From Bifidobacterium pullorum subsp. saeculare (GTDB lineage Bacteria; Actinomycetota; Actinomycetes; Actinomycetales; Bifidobacteriaceae): 64,000 nt of DNA. Location: contig NZ_JACLYU010000008.1 in the NCBI RefSeq assembly GCF_016899725.1, positions 1 through 64,000 on the forward strand. Reading direction: 5' to 3'. A model generated the notes under the pieces. The model saw nothing but the letters and a program-made list of their open reading frames with translations. It was not told where the DNA came from and made no database searches. The position numbers and the translations under genes were made by a program. Every line of letters starts with the position of its first letter. Position 1 is the stretch's first letter. Shown here in pieces: positions 44,727 through 53,533 of this stretch.

Positions 44727-45872
44727 TCAGCCGATGGTCGGCGTGGCGGCCGCCGCCTCCAACGCGGCCGTCGGCGTCACGCCGCCCGGCGCGCCCTCCG
44801 GCACGCGCACGCACAGCGACTGCTTCTCCACCTCGAAGCGGATGTGGCGGGTCTCGCCGAGCACGTCGCCGTCCACCTGCGCCAGGGCCGGCTTCTCCAG
44901 CAGCACCTCCGCGCTGACGCCCTGGATCTGGTCGACCGTGGAATTGGTCGACAGGGGATTCTGCTCCGGGCGGCCGGTGACGGTCTGGTGGAGCACGTCG
45001 CCGAACAGGTTCGCCCAGCCGATCAGGCCACCGGTGGTGTCGATGATCTCGAAATCGAGCATGCCGTCGTCGTAGGACGCGGCCGGCATCAGAGAGAAGC
45101 CCGGGATCTGGCCGCAGTTGCCGGCCATCAACGTGCGGAAGGAGAATCCGCGGATCGTGTGCGAGCTGCCGTCGGCGCTGCGGATCGTCACGTCGCCGCG
45201 GTACTTCGGCGCGAACAGGTTCTTCACCCCGCCCACGAAGTACGCGAGCCAGCTGATGTTCTTCTTGAGCTGCGGATCCGTGTCGTCGATCATCTTCGCG
45301 TCGAATCCGACGCCCGCGATGATGAGGAAGGCGTGGCCGTGGTCCTCGCCCTCGCGGTCGAGGATCGTCAGACGGCCCACGTCCACATGCTTGGAGCCAT
45401 GCGAGGTGGCCACCATCAGCGCCGCGTCGATGTCGTCCACCGGGATGCCCATGTTGCGGGCGAAGAGATTGCCGGTGCCGATGGGCACGATGCCCAGCGC
45501 GTGCCCGGTTCCGGACAGGGCGCTCGCCACCGTGCGCACGGTGCCGTCGCCGCCCACCGCGACCACCACCTGCGCGCCGCGGTCCAGTGCTTCCAGCGTG
45601 CAGGCGCGGCCGTCCTTGTCGAGCTGGGTGTCGATGAAGATCACGTCGTCCAGCCCTTTGGCCCGGCAGAATTCCTCGATATGCGCGCGGCGCTGGTCGG
45701 CCTGCGGCTTCGAGGGGTTGACGATGAAGGCGTAGCGCACCTGGTCGTCGCTGCGGTCCTCCAAGCTGTGCGCCAGCTTGCGGTGGCGGAAGGCGCGGAC
45801 GGCGAACGCGAGGGCCACGGCAAGCGCGACGACGGCGAGGACACAGATGGCGATGACTGCAGGCGTGGGCAT
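44727..45872 (-). CDS. Diacylglycerol/lipid kinase-family protein
   Basis: One N-terminal membrane span ([20 protein letters not shown]) anchors a catalytic domain of the DAG kinase/YegS-BmrU type. [13 protein letters not shown] begins it, [17 protein letters not shown] is the ATP-binding glycine motif, and [20 protein letters not shown] is the second nucleotide motif. The substrate may be diacylglycerol, a related lipid or a sphingoid base. ATG 45872 (381 residues) is chosen because TACAAT (45885-45880) lies 7 nt before it; an ATG at 45881 overlaps that -10 box. Confidence 0.85.
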   Translation of the reverse strand: MPTPAVIAICVLAVVALAVALAFAVRAFRHRKLAHSLEDRSDDQVRYAFIVNPSKPQADQRRAHIEEFCRAKGLDDVIFIDTQLDKDGRACTLEALDRGAQVVVAVGGDGTVRTVASALSGTGHALGIVPIGTGNLFARNMGIPVDDIDAALMVATSHGSKHVDVGRLTILDREGEDHGHAFLIIAGVGFDAKMIDDTDPQLKKNISWLAYFVGGVKNLFAPKYRGDVTIRSADGSSHTIRGFSFRTLMAGNCGQIPGFSLMPAASYDDGMLDFEIIDTTGGLIGWANLFGDVLHQTVTGRPEQNPLSTNSTVDQIQGVSAEVLLEKPALAQVDGDVLGETRHIRFEVEKQSLCVRVPEGAPGGVTPTAALEAAAATPTIG

Positions 45873-45879
45873 GGTCCCC

Positions 45880-45917
45880 ATTGTAAGGGCCGACGTGTCG
45901 GCTTACGGCGATACTCT
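45880..45917. promoter_or_regulatory. Divergent leaderless promoters flanking a dyad (lipid kinase/serS)
   Basis: Minus-strand TACAAT (45885-45880) lies 7 nt before the lipid kinase ATG, and plus-strand TACTCT (45912-45917) lies 6 nt before the serS ATG. Between and partly under them is the dyad GTAAG(gg)CCGAC-gt-GTCGGCTTAC (45883-45906), an interrupted 10-bp inverted repeat. It could be an operator serving both genes. Confidence 0.6.
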
Positions 45918-45923
45918 TGGCCC

Positions 45924-47210
45924 ATGCTTGATATTCAATTCATTCGCGAACATGCCGACGTGGTCAAGGAATCGCAGCGCAAGCGCGGCGAATCCGTGGA
46001 GCTGGTGGACGAGGTGCTGGTCTCCGACGAGCGTCGCCGCGAGTCCCTCCGCGAGTTCGAGGCCGCCCGCGCCCAGCAGAAGGAAATCGGCAAGAAGGTC
46101 GCCGCCGCCTCCGGCGACGAGAAGGCGAAGCTCATCGCCGAGACCAAGGACCTCGCCGCCAAGGTGGCCGAGTACAAGTCCGCCGCCGACGCCGCCTCCG
46201 AGGAGTACACCACCGCGATGTGGAAGCTCTCCAACATCGTCGAGCCCGAGGCGCCCGAGGGTGGCGAGGACGACTACGTGGTGGTCAAGAAGGTCGGCCA
46301 GATCCGCGACTTCGCGGCCGAGGGCTTCGAGCCGCGCGACCACATGGAGCTCGGCGCGCTGGTGGCCGGCATCGACACCCGCCGCGGCGCCAAGGTCTCC
46401 GGCTCCCGCTTCTACTTCCTGCGCGGCGCCGTGGCCCGCCTGCAGATCGCGATGCTCACCATGGCCGTGGACCAGGCCGAGGAGCACGGCTTCACGCTGG
46501 CCATCACCCCCACGCTGGTGCGCCCCGAGGTCATGGCCGGCACCGGCTTCCTCAACGCCCACGCCGACGAGATCTACCGTCTGCGCGAGCCCGACGACCA
46601 GTATCTGGTCGGCACCTCCGAGGTGGCGCTCGCCGGCATGCACGAGAACGAGATCCTCGACCTCGGCTCCGGCCCGCTGCGCTACTGCGGATGGTCCTCC
46701 TGCTACCGCCGCGAGGCGGGCGCCGCCGGCAAGGACACCACCGGCATCATCCGCGTCCACCAGTTTGACAAGGTGGAGATGTTCGTCTACTGCCGTCCGG
46801 AGGACTCCCGCGAGGAGCACGGCCGCCTGCTGGCCATGGAGGAGGAGATGCTGCACAAGGTCGAGGTGCCCTACCGCGTCATCGACACGGCCGCCGGCGA
46901 CCTCGGCTCCTCCGCCGCGCGCAAGTTCGACTGCGAGGCCTGGGTGCCGACCCAGGGCCGCTACCGCGAGCTGACCTCCACCTCGAACTGCACCGAGTAC
47001 CAGGCCCGCCGCCTCAACATCCGCGAGCGCCTGGCCGACGGCGGCACCCATCCGGTCGCCACGCTCAACGGCACGCTGGCCACGACCCGCTGGCTGGTGG
47101 CGATCCTCGAGAACCATCAGCAGCAGGACGGCTCGATCGTGATCCCGCAGGCCATGCGTCCGTACATGGGCGGCAAGGAGGTCATCGAGCCCACGAAGTG
47201 GGAGGCCTGA
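45924..47210 (+). CDS. serS: Seryl-tRNA synthetase
   Basis: SerS charges both serine tRNAs seen in this window. The 428-residue product begins [20 protein letters not shown], with the tRNA-binding coiled coil at about residues 30-100. Class II motifs follow: motif 2 region [20 protein letters not shown] and motif 3 [19 protein letters not shown]. The TSEVAL serine-binding loop ([13 protein letters not shown]) is present. ATG 45924 is 6 nt after TACTCT, with no ribosome-binding site, so the mRNA is probably leaderless. Confidence 0.97.
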   Translation: MLDIQFIREHADVVKESQRKRGESVELVDEVLVSDERRRESLREFEAARAQQKEIGKKVAAASGDEKAKLIAETKDLAAKVAEYKSAADAASEEYTTAMWKLSNIVEPEAPEGGEDDYVVVKKVGQIRDFAAEGFEPRDHMELGALVAGIDTRRGAKVSGSRFYFLRGAVARLQIAMLTMAVDQAEEHGFTLAITPTLVRPEVMAGTGFLNAHADEIYRLREPDDQYLVGTSEVALAGMHENEILDLGSGPLRYCGWSSCYRREAGAAGKDTTGIIRVHQFDKVEMFVYCRPEDSREEHGRLLAMEEEMLHKVEVPYRVIDTAAGDLGSSAARKFDCEAWVPTQGRYRELTSTSNCTEYQARRLNIRERLADGGTHPVATLNGTLATTRWLVAILENHQQQDGSIVIPQAMRPYMGGKEVIEPTKWEA

Positions 47211-47238
47211 TTCCATCAGGCCTGCTGTGCCTGTGCGC

Positions 47239-47297
47239 GGGATGCGACGCTGTCGCTGCATCCCGGCTACGGACAGTCCACCGGACTGTCCGTAGCC
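47239..47297 (+). terminator. Two adjacent hairpins after serS
   Basis: GGGATGC/GCATCCC (47239-47245 and 47258-47264) is immediately followed by a perfect 15-bp stem with a 3-nt loop (47265-47279 and 47283-47297). The second is likely the serS terminator. Confidence 0.8.
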
Positions 47298-47355
47298 GCG
47301 TCGTCGGGGGCGGGCTGGTAGAATTGCCGACCGTGCGCCACGGCGCGCGCACGAG

Positions 47356-47440
47356 GGGCAGATGTCCGAGCGGTCTAAGGAGACGGTCTTGAAAACCGTT
47401 GAGGTTCGCGCCTCCGCGGGTTCGAATCCCGCTCTGCCCG
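47356..47440 (+). tRNA. tRNA-Ser (anticodon TGA)
   Basis: The acceptor stem GGGCAGA pairs with TCTGCCC, followed by discriminator G. The anticodon stem ACGGT/ACCGT encloses CTTGAAA, giving anticodon TGA. A long variable arm and the T-loop TTCGAAT are present. The length is 85 nt and no CCA is encoded. Confidence 0.95.
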
Positions 47441-47446
47441 CATCGA

Positions 47447-47476
47447 GGAACCCGCTGGAATCCAGCGGGTTCCTTT
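47447..47476 (+). terminator. Terminator of tRNA-Ser(TGA)
   Basis: GGAACCCGCTGG pairs perfectly with CCAGCGGGTTCC around AAT, followed by TTTG, 6 nt past the tRNA. Confidence 0.85.
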
Positions 47477-47545
47477 GCTATACGGTGCGATGGGGCAGCG
47501 ACGCCGCGTCCGGCAGCCATCCGGCGTGCTGGTAGGGTGATGGAC

Positions 47546-48163
47546 GTGAGCGAACCCCGGTTTTCCGACGTCATTCTCGACTTCTGCGACGTGCTTGTGG
47601 ACTGGCGGCCCCGGCTGCCGCTGGAGGGCATGTACCCGCCTGGCGTCATCGACATGTTCTTCGACCCGTCCGACGAGCACGGCTTCAAGCACTACGACGA
47701 GCTGTCCGACCTCGGCTGGCCGGAGGAGCGCATCGTCGCCGACTACGAGACCCATCACGGCCCGGCCGTCGCCTGGATATTCCATATCTACTTCGAGCGC
47801 CAGGAGCTGGCGCTCGCCGGCCTCATCCCCGGCATGGGCCGGCTGCTGGAGGACCTCGACGCCGCCGGCGTGCGCCTGTGGGGCCTGACGAACTTCACGA
47901 CCGCCTACGTGGACGCCGCCCGCGCCACATTCCCTGAGCTGCGCCTGCTGCGTGACGTGGTGGTCTCCTCCGAGGAGCGGATCGCCAAACCCGACCCCGA
48001 GATCTTCCGCCGCGCCGTCGCCCGCTTCGGCGTCGACCCGTCCACGACGGCCTTCGTGGACGACAAGCCGTGGAACGCCTCCGCCGCCGGCGAGGCGGTG
48101 CCGGGGCTGACCGGCATCCGCTTCGAGGACGCGGCCCAGGCCCGCGCCACCCTGCTGCGCTGA
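47546..48163 (+). CDS. HAD-family hydrolase
   Basis: This 205-residue protein has the HAD fold. Motif I is VILDFCDVLVDWRPRLPLEG; its first Asp is the expected nucleophile, with Cys at +2 rather than Asp, as Gly is in YihX-like members. Motif II Thr is in LWGLTNFTTAYVD, motif III Lys is in ERIAKPDPEIF, and motif IV is TAFVDDKPWNASAA. It is probably a small-molecule phosphatase or dehalogenase-like enzyme. GTG 47546 is preferred because TAGGGT (47533-47538) lies 7 nt before it; ATG 47540 is the alternative. Confidence 0.85.
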   Translation: MSEPRFSDVILDFCDVLVDWRPRLPLEGMYPPGVIDMFFDPSDEHGFKHYDELSDLGWPEERIVADYETHHGPAVAWIFHIYFERQELALAGLIPGMGRLLEDLDAAGVRLWGLTNFTTAYVDAARATFPELRLLRDVVVSSEERIAKPDPEIFRRAVARFGVDPSTTAFVDDKPWNASAAGEAVPGLTGIRFEDAAQARATLLR

Positions 48164-48166
48164 CAC

Positions 48167-48187
48167 GGCCCGGACCCGGTCCGGGCC
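48167..48187. terminator. Bidirectional hairpin between convergent HAD and response-regulator genes
   Basis: GGCCCGGAC and GTCCGGGCC (9 bp) enclose CCG between the two convergent stops. No T run is present on either side. Confidence 0.6.
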
Positions 48188-48204
48188 GGCTCCGTCTCCG
48201 CCCG

Positions 48205-48984
48205 CTACACGATCCTGCGGTCGACGGCCCACCGGGTGAGCTCGGTGCGGTTGGACAGCTGGAGCTTGCGCAGCACGGAGCTGACATGTGTCTCCACGGT
48301 TTTGACGGAGATGAACAGCTCGGAGGCGACCTCCTTGTACGTGTAGCCGCGGGCGATGAGCCGCATCACCTCCTGCTCGCGCGCCGAGAGCCGGTCGAGC
48401 TCCTCGTCGCGCACCGGCCCCTCGCCGGCCAGCGGCGCGCCCTGGAAGGCGGAGAGCACGAATCCGGCCAGCTTCGGCGAGAACACCGCGTAGCCCTCGT
48501 TCACCTGCGTGATCGAGGCGACCAGGTCGGTGCCGGTGATCGTTTTGGTCACATAGCCCTGTGCGCCGGCGCGGATGACCGCGCCCACATCCGCCGCCGA
48601 ATCGGAGACGGACAGCGCCAGGAACTTCGTGCCCGGCGAGTAGGCGCGCGAATCGGTCAGGATCTCCGCCCCGCCGCCGCCCTTGCCGCCGGGCACATGC
48701 ACGTCGAGCAGCACCACGTCCGGCTTGAGCCGGGCGATCATCGCCACGGCTCCCTCCACATCCGCCGCCTGCCCGACGATGCGGAAATGCGGCTGCAGCG
48801 TGGCGATCACGCCAGCGCGGAACATCTCATGGTCGTCCACCACCGCCACGCGCACGGGACGAGCGGCCCCCGGCGATGCCCCCGAAGATGCCCCCGGGGC
48901 CGTCGTGGCGCCTGCCGGCTGCGGCTCAGCGCCGGTCATCCTGTCATTGCCGCTCATCCTGTCCATGCCGTCCAAGCCTTCCAT
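48205..48984 (-). CDS. NarL/FixJ-family response regulator
   Basis: The receiver domain starts near residue 43 (VRVAVVDDHEMFRAGVIATL; acidic pair Asp50/Asp51). The phosphoacceptor is Asp94 in VVLLDVHVPGG, Ser in LALSVSD takes the Thr/Ser switch place, and Lys in YVTKTITGTD is conserved. The C-terminal LuxR-type HTH is DRLSAREQEVMRLIARGYTY and KEVASELFISVKTVETHVSS. The first 40 residues are low complexity and unusual. It lies 12 nt after the kinase gene with GGAGGCG upstream, so the two form one operon. Its targets may include the divergent PspC gene. Confidence 0.93.
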   Translation of the reverse strand: MEGLDGMDRMSGNDRMTGAEPQPAGATTAPGASSGASPGAARPVRVAVVDDHEMFRAGVIATLQPHFRIVGQAADVEGAVAMIARLKPDVVLLDVHVPGGKGGGGAEILTDSRAYSPGTKFLALSVSDSAADVGAVIRAGAQGYVTKTITGTDLVASITQVNEGYAVFSPKLAGFVLSAFQGAPLAGEGPVRDEELDRLSAREQEVMRLIARGYTYKEVASELFISVKTVETHVSSVLRKLQLSNRTELTRWAVDRRIV

Positions 48985-48996
48985 CGCTCGCCTCCA

Positions 48997-50403
48997 TCAT
49001 GCCGTCGCATGCCGTCCGTCGTCCGACCCCGCGCGCGGCGCCGACCGCGCCCCGGCCTCCGCCTGGACCGGCATGTGCATCCGCACCTCCGTGCCCCAGC
49101 CCGGGCGTGACACGATTTCCACTGTACCGCCGCGCCGCCGGATGCGGCCGATGATCGACTCCCGGATGCCCAGCCGGTCGGGGGGCACCGCGTCGACGTC
49201 GAACCCGGCGCCGTGGTCGCGCACGAACACCTCCACCTGGTCCGCCCCGGCCTCGCAATACACGGACACCGGCTCGCCGCCGTGCGTGACCGCGTTGACC
49301 AGCGCCTGCCGGGTCGCGTCGAGCAGCGCGTCGGTGGCGGCGCAGGGGCGCGCGTCGCCCACCGTCACCACTTCGATGGGCTTGCCGTGGGCGTCCTCCA
49401 CCTCGGCGGCGATGGCCTTGAGCCCCGCGCCCACCGACCGGTCCGAGCCGACGCGCGTCTGGTACAGCCATGCGCGCAGCTCGCGCTCCTGGCTGCGCGC
49501 CAGCGTGAACACGGTCTCCGGCTCCGCGTTGTGCACCTGGATCAGCGCCAGCGTCTGCAGCACGCCGTCGTGCAGATGCGCGGTCATGTCGGCGCGTTCC
49601 TCCTCGCGTTCCTTCAGCGCGCGCTCGCGGCCCAGCGTGCGCATCGTGGCGTTCGTCCACGGCACGATGGCCAGCCCCGTGCCGGTCAGCAACAGCAGTC
49701 CGGCCACCACGAAGCGGCTGCCACGAGGGTATATGTCCTGGTGCAGCGCGCCGACCACGTAGATCGCGTATGCCAGGAACAGCAGCGCGATGCCCCCGAC
49801 CATCGTGGGCAGCTGCCCCTCGTCCGCATCGAACCGCGCCCACGCCACCACCAGGCCGGCGCACGCCAGCGCCAGCGGCAGCACCAGCTCCCCGTGACTC
49901 GAACGCATCAGCAGCAGCGCCACCGCGACGAGCAGCAGGCCGGCCAGCGCCACCAGCGCCGGCTTCGGCGCATGCCGCAACGCCCCGACCAAGCCTTCGC
50001 TCGATCCGGCGGCCTGGTCCATCTCGCGTTCCGCCGCATCGGGCGCATTGCCATGCGACAGGGGCGCCCGGCTGGCGTCGGCGGCGCGCCTGCGCGCTCC
50101 GGCCGCGGCCAGCGGATCGCCCACCGGCATGAACAGCCACAGGAACACGTAGGCGACGATGCCCGTGCCCCACAGGCAGGCGGCGAGCAGGAACGCGAGC
50201 CGCACCCACCCCACCTTCACGCCCAGGTGCAGGGCCACGCCCTTGCACACGCCGGTCAGCCAGCGGCCCTGGCGTGGGCGTATCAGCGGCAGTCGCGCCG
50301 GCGCCAGCGGGGCGGGCGCCGTGCCGTCCTCCGGGCGGGGATCGGCGGACGGTTGCGGACCGCGGGGCGGGGCCGACGGCCGGCGGCGTGCGAAGAAGCT
50401 CAT
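48997..50403 (-). CDS. Sensor histidine kinase with N-terminal PspC domain
   Basis: Residues ~41-95 form a PspC domain (GRWLTGVCKGVALHLGVKVG, then WLFMPVGDP). It is followed by four to five hydrophobic spans (about residues 145-250) and a HisKA_3-type dimerisation domain with HLHDGVLQTLALIQ (His278). The HATPase has QALVNAVTHGG (N box), VRDHGAGFD (G1) and LGIRESIIGRIRRRGG (G2). The length is 468 residues. Kinases of this design with LuxR-type regulators are an actinobacterial theme linked to envelope stress. A GCGTGG/CCACGC dyad lies just before the ATG. Confidence 0.9.
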   Translation of the reverse strand: MSFFARRRPSAPPRGPQPSADPRPEDGTAPAPLAPARLPLIRPRQGRWLTGVCKGVALHLGVKVGWVRLAFLLAACLWGTGIVAYVFLWLFMPVGDPLAAAGARRRAADASRAPLSHGNAPDAAEREMDQAAGSSEGLVGALRHAPKPALVALAGLLLVAVALLLMRSSHGELVLPLALACAGLVVAWARFDADEGQLPTMVGGIALLFLAYAIYVVGALHQDIYPRGSRFVVAGLLLLTGTGLAIVPWTNATMRTLGRERALKEREEERADMTAHLHDGVLQTLALIQVHNAEPETVFTLARSQERELRAWLYQTRVGSDRSVGAGLKAIAAEVEDAHGKPIEVVTVGDARPCAATDALLDATRQALVNAVTHGGEPVSVYCEAGADQVEVFVRDHGAGFDVDAVPPDRLGIRESIIGRIRRRGGTVEIVSRPGWGTEVRMHMPVQAEAGARSAPRAGSDDGRHATA

Positions 50404-50529
50404 GCGTGGTATCGTGCCACGCGGGACTGGACCCCATGCCGTGGTTCCGGGGTCAGGGGCACAGGTTCAGGGGCGGATTCAGGGTGTCCCCGGACACCTG
50501 CGCCGCGATTGGGTTGCTGTAATGGAGAC
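50404..50529. promoter_or_regulatory. Divergent intergenic region between the kinase and PspC genes
   Basis: This 126-bp region holds promoters for both directions. The dyad GCGTGG-N7-CCACGC (50404-50422) abuts the kinase start and could be an operator. TGTAAT (50518-50523), 6 nt before the ATG at 50530, may be the -10 box of the PspC gene, but GGAG in the spacer also allows ordinary initiation. Confidence 0.4.
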
Positions 50530-52452
50530 ATGAGCAAGAGCAATCGTTTCTTCACCTGGATCCGCACCGCGCAGATCGTGCGTGGCGACGACCGCTGGAT
50601 CGGCGGCGTCTGCAGCGGACTGGCCCAGCGCCTCGGCTGGAGTCCCACGCTGGTGCGCGCGCTGATGGTCGCCTCCGTGCTGCTGTTCGGCTTCGGCGCC
50701 GCGCTGTACGCCATCGGCTGGCTGCTGTTGCCCGATGTGCGCACCGGACGCATCCTCATCGAGGACCTGTTCGCCGGCCATTGGGAATGGGACTGCCTCG
50801 GCGGGTTCCTGTGCCTGGCCGTCGCCGTGGCGATTCCCGGCGCCGGGCTGCTGGCGCTGGCGCTCGCCGCCTTCGTGCTGTGGTTCCTGATACAAAGCAG
50901 CCACCGCCAGCAGGAAGGCTATGGCTATGCCTACCGCGGCGGCCCGGGGACGAGCGGGCCGCATGGGCCGGGCACGAATGGGCCAGGCATGAACGGACCG
51001 GGCATGAACGGACCGGGCACGGCCTGGCAGGGGCCGAACGGGCAGGGCGCGCCCTGGGCCGGACCGGCCGGAACCGCTGCGAACGGGCCGATCCCCCCGG
51101 ACGGACAGTGGGCGGGCGCCGGCCAGACCGCGGGCGGGCCTGCGGCTGCGGATAGGACCGCAGTTGCGGATGGAACCGCGGCCGGAACGGTGGACGCATC
51201 GCCCGCATCGGCACCCCAGTCGGCATCCCAGACGCCGTACGTGGCGCCGACCGCCGGTTCCGCCTTCGGGCCGGCTGCCGGGGCCGCCACCGCTCCCGCC
51301 TCGGGGCCGGCCCCCACACAGCCGCCGTACGCGGCCCCCGTGCCCACGCAGGCACCGTATGCGGCATCAGCCGCCATGCCGGCGGCCGCCATGCCGGCCC
51401 CCGCGCCGGCGCAGTACGCGGATCCGGCTCCCGAACGGCGGCGGTACGCCCGCCGCAAGCCGGCCGGACCGCTGATCGTGCTGTTCGCCATGGGGGCGGC
51501 GCTGCTGTCCGGTGCCATCGTCGCCGCCGCCATCGCCGGCGGCTTCGTCACCACGGACACCGGCGCGATCAGCCTGGCCGCGGTGTGGTCGGCGGCGCTG
51601 TGCCTGGTGCTCGGCGTGGTGCTCGTGGCGCTCGGCCTGAGGGGACGGCGCACCGGCGGCCTGCATCCGCTGGTGTGGACGGCGGCGTTCGTCGCCTGCG
51701 TCATGCTGGCAGTCACCGTGCTGTACGGGGCGATGGTGACCACCATCGACCGCGACGCCGCCAATTATGCGCAGGTACGTATCAGCGGCGACGCCACCGC
51801 GGCGGACGACCAGGGCATGACGGCGGCCCGGACGCATATCGACTCCGAGCTGTCGGAACACGGCGACGACTACTGGGTCGCCGCCGCCAGCCCCCAGACC
51901 ATGGCGTCGCTGTCCAAAGGCGTGTTCCTGATCGGCGACGGCTACGGCTCCACGCGCGCCAACCTCGACCTGAGCGACTGGAGCGCCTGGCAGGGCGGAG
52001 CCGCCGGTTCCTGCCCCGTCGGCCAGATCAACCTGGCCGTGCGCGACACCCGTGCGCAGGTCACGCTGCCCGACGGCTGCCGTTTCGCCTTCGGCCCGTT
52101 CTACAACGGCTCCATAGGCCCGGACCGCCTGGGCGACGGCCGCTCGGTGCTGCTGGACAACGGGACCGACGGTCTGCTGTTCTTCGGCGACCCCTACGGC
52201 TACGACCACGACTACGACGACCCGAACTACCGGTGGCGCGACCACGGCTACTCCGACGATGCCGACGACGTGCCGATGGATACGAAGCATTACCTCTTCA
52301 TCAATCTGGTCGGTGCCGACCACGGTTCCGTGCAGGTGCGCTACGCCTCCGACAGCACGTGGCCCGGATACGACTCGGTGGGCAAGGAACGTCCGGCGCG
52401 CGTCGCCGGCATCACGACGGAAAGGCATTCCGATGACCGACACGACCAGTGA
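50530..52452 (+). CDS. PspC-domain membrane protein with Gly/Pro/Ala-rich linker
   Basis: The N-terminus is a PspC domain (DDRWIGGVCSGLAQRLGWSP, then VASVLLFGFGAALYAIGWLL) plus a second hydrophobic pair. Residues ~135-310 are low complexity: first collagen-like repeats (GPGTNGPGMNGPGMNGPGT), then Ala/Pro-rich. Three further spans (from PLIVLFAMGAALLSGAIVAA) and a C-terminal domain of about 230 residues follow, rich in Asp and Tyr near the end (YGYDHDYDDPNYRWRDHGYS). The length is 640 residues. PspC proteins sense or respond to membrane stress. It is divergent from the PspC-type kinase and overlaps the next gene by 20 nt. Confidence 0.8.
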   Translation: MSKSNRFFTWIRTAQIVRGDDRWIGGVCSGLAQRLGWSPTLVRALMVASVLLFGFGAALYAIGWLLLPDVRTGRILIEDLFAGHWEWDCLGGFLCLAVAVAIPGAGLLALALAAFVLWFLIQSSHRQQEGYGYAYRGGPGTSGPHGPGTNGPGMNGPGMNGPGTAWQGPNGQGAPWAGPAGTAANGPIPPDGQWAGAGQTAGGPAAADRTAVADGTAAGTVDASPASAPQSASQTPYVAPTAGSAFGPAAGAATAPASGPAPTQPPYAAPVPTQAPYAASAAMPAAAMPAPAPAQYADPAPERRRYARRKPAGPLIVLFAMGAALLSGAIVAAAIAGGFVTTDTGAISLAAVWSAALCLVLGVVLVALGLRGRRTGGLHPLVWTAAFVACVMLAVTVLYGAMVTTIDRDAANYAQVRISGDATAADDQGMTAARTHIDSELSEHGDDYWVAAASPQTMASLSKGVFLIGDGYGSTRANLDLSDWSAWQGGAAGSCPVGQINLAVRDTRAQVTLPDGCRFAFGPFYNGSIGPDRLGDGRSVLLDNGTDGLLFFGDPYGYDHDYDDPNYRWRDHGYSDDADDVPMDTKHYLFINLVGADHGSVQVRYASDSTWPGYDSVGKERPARVAGITTERHSDDRHDQ

Positions 52453-53413
52453 CCGGACGATGGCCACGACCACGACGAACACCGCAAACCCCGATAGGAC
52501 GACCGATATGACCGCGAACCACAAGCCGACGGACGGCGCCGCGACGGACGACACGGTGGCGATGCCGACAGTCAGCACCGATGCGGAGGCGACCATGGCG
52601 ATGCCGGCGGCCGCCGCCAATATGGAGGCGACCGTCACCATGCCCGCGGCCGGCATGACGCTGGCCGACGGCGAAGGCACGCAGGCGCTGCCCGCGCAAC
52701 CCGCCCCGGCGGAGGCGACCGCCGCCCTGCCGGTGGGCGAGGCGGTCAGCGAGGAGGAGCGGACCGCCGCGATGGCGTCGGTGCCGCTGTACGCCACCCG
52801 CCCGCCGACTGGAGCGGGCGCCATGGCCGGCGCGGACGGTCCCGCGTATGGCGCGGCCATGCCGGCCTCGGATCCGCGGCCGGCGGCCGGTCCGCAGGCG
52901 GCCGCCAGTTGGCAGGCGCCCACTGGCCCGCAGCCGCCCGCCGGTGCCCAGCCGCCGGCCGGCGCCATGCCCTTCGGCCCGCAGCCGCCCCAGCCCTTCG
53001 TGCAGGTGCCGGTGCGCCCCAAGCCGGAGCCGCTGCGCAAAACCGGGCCGAGCGTGCCCACCATCGTGCTCGGTGTGCTCGGCATTCTGCTGGGAGCGGT
53101 CACGCTGGCCTTCGGCCTCGGCTTCCCCGGACTGTCCTACAGCCTGGCCGACAGGATCATCGTCTTCGAGAATCCAGCCACGTTCATGGCCCTCGGCGTC
53201 GGCGCGCTGGGCGTGCTGCTGCTGGTCATCGCCGCCGTCTGGGGCGTGGCGCGCGTGGTGCGCCACCACAAGGGGCGGGACGATGCCGCGGATTCCGGTG
53301 ACGGCGTCACGGCCGGTGCCAACGGCGGCGGCTCCGCAGCCGATGCCATTGACCTTGCGGACGGCACAGGCCGTATGGACGGACGGGATCCCGGCCGGAA
53401 CGGCAGCCGCTGA
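52433..53413 (+). CDS. Low-complexity protein with two C-terminal membrane spans
   Basis: This 326-residue protein is not assigned to a family. Residues 1-200 are low complexity, Thr/Ala/Met-rich and then Pro/Gln-rich, and probably cytosolic. Two hydrophobic spans follow (VPTIVLGVLGILLGAVTLAF and TFMALGVGALGVLLLVIAAV), then a short charged tail. ATG 52433 lies inside the end of the PspC gene, with GGAAAGG before it, so it is translationally coupled and probably works in the same envelope system. A downstream start is possible given the weak complexity of the N-terminus. Confidence 0.6.
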   Translation: MTDTTSDRTMATTTTNTANPDRTTDMTANHKPTDGAATDDTVAMPTVSTDAEATMAMPAAAANMEATVTMPAAGMTLADGEGTQALPAQPAPAEATAALPVGEAVSEEERTAAMASVPLYATRPPTGAGAMAGADGPAYGAAMPASDPRPAAGPQAAASWQAPTGPQPPAGAQPPAGAMPFGPQPPQPFVQVPVRPKPEPLRKTGPSVPTIVLGVLGILLGAVTLAFGLGFPGLSYSLADRIIVFENPATFMALGVGALGVLLLVIAAVWGVARVVRHHKGRDDAADSGDGVTAGANGGGSAADAIDLADGTGRMDGRDPGRNGSR

Positions 53414-53533
53414 GCCGACCCAGCCGGCGCTGAACCACCCCAGCCGGCGGGCCGGCTTGGCATCGGGCCGCCGGCGGTCACGCCACGGCCGTCGGCGATC
53501 ACCGGCCACATTCGCAGACTACAGTGGGAGGCC

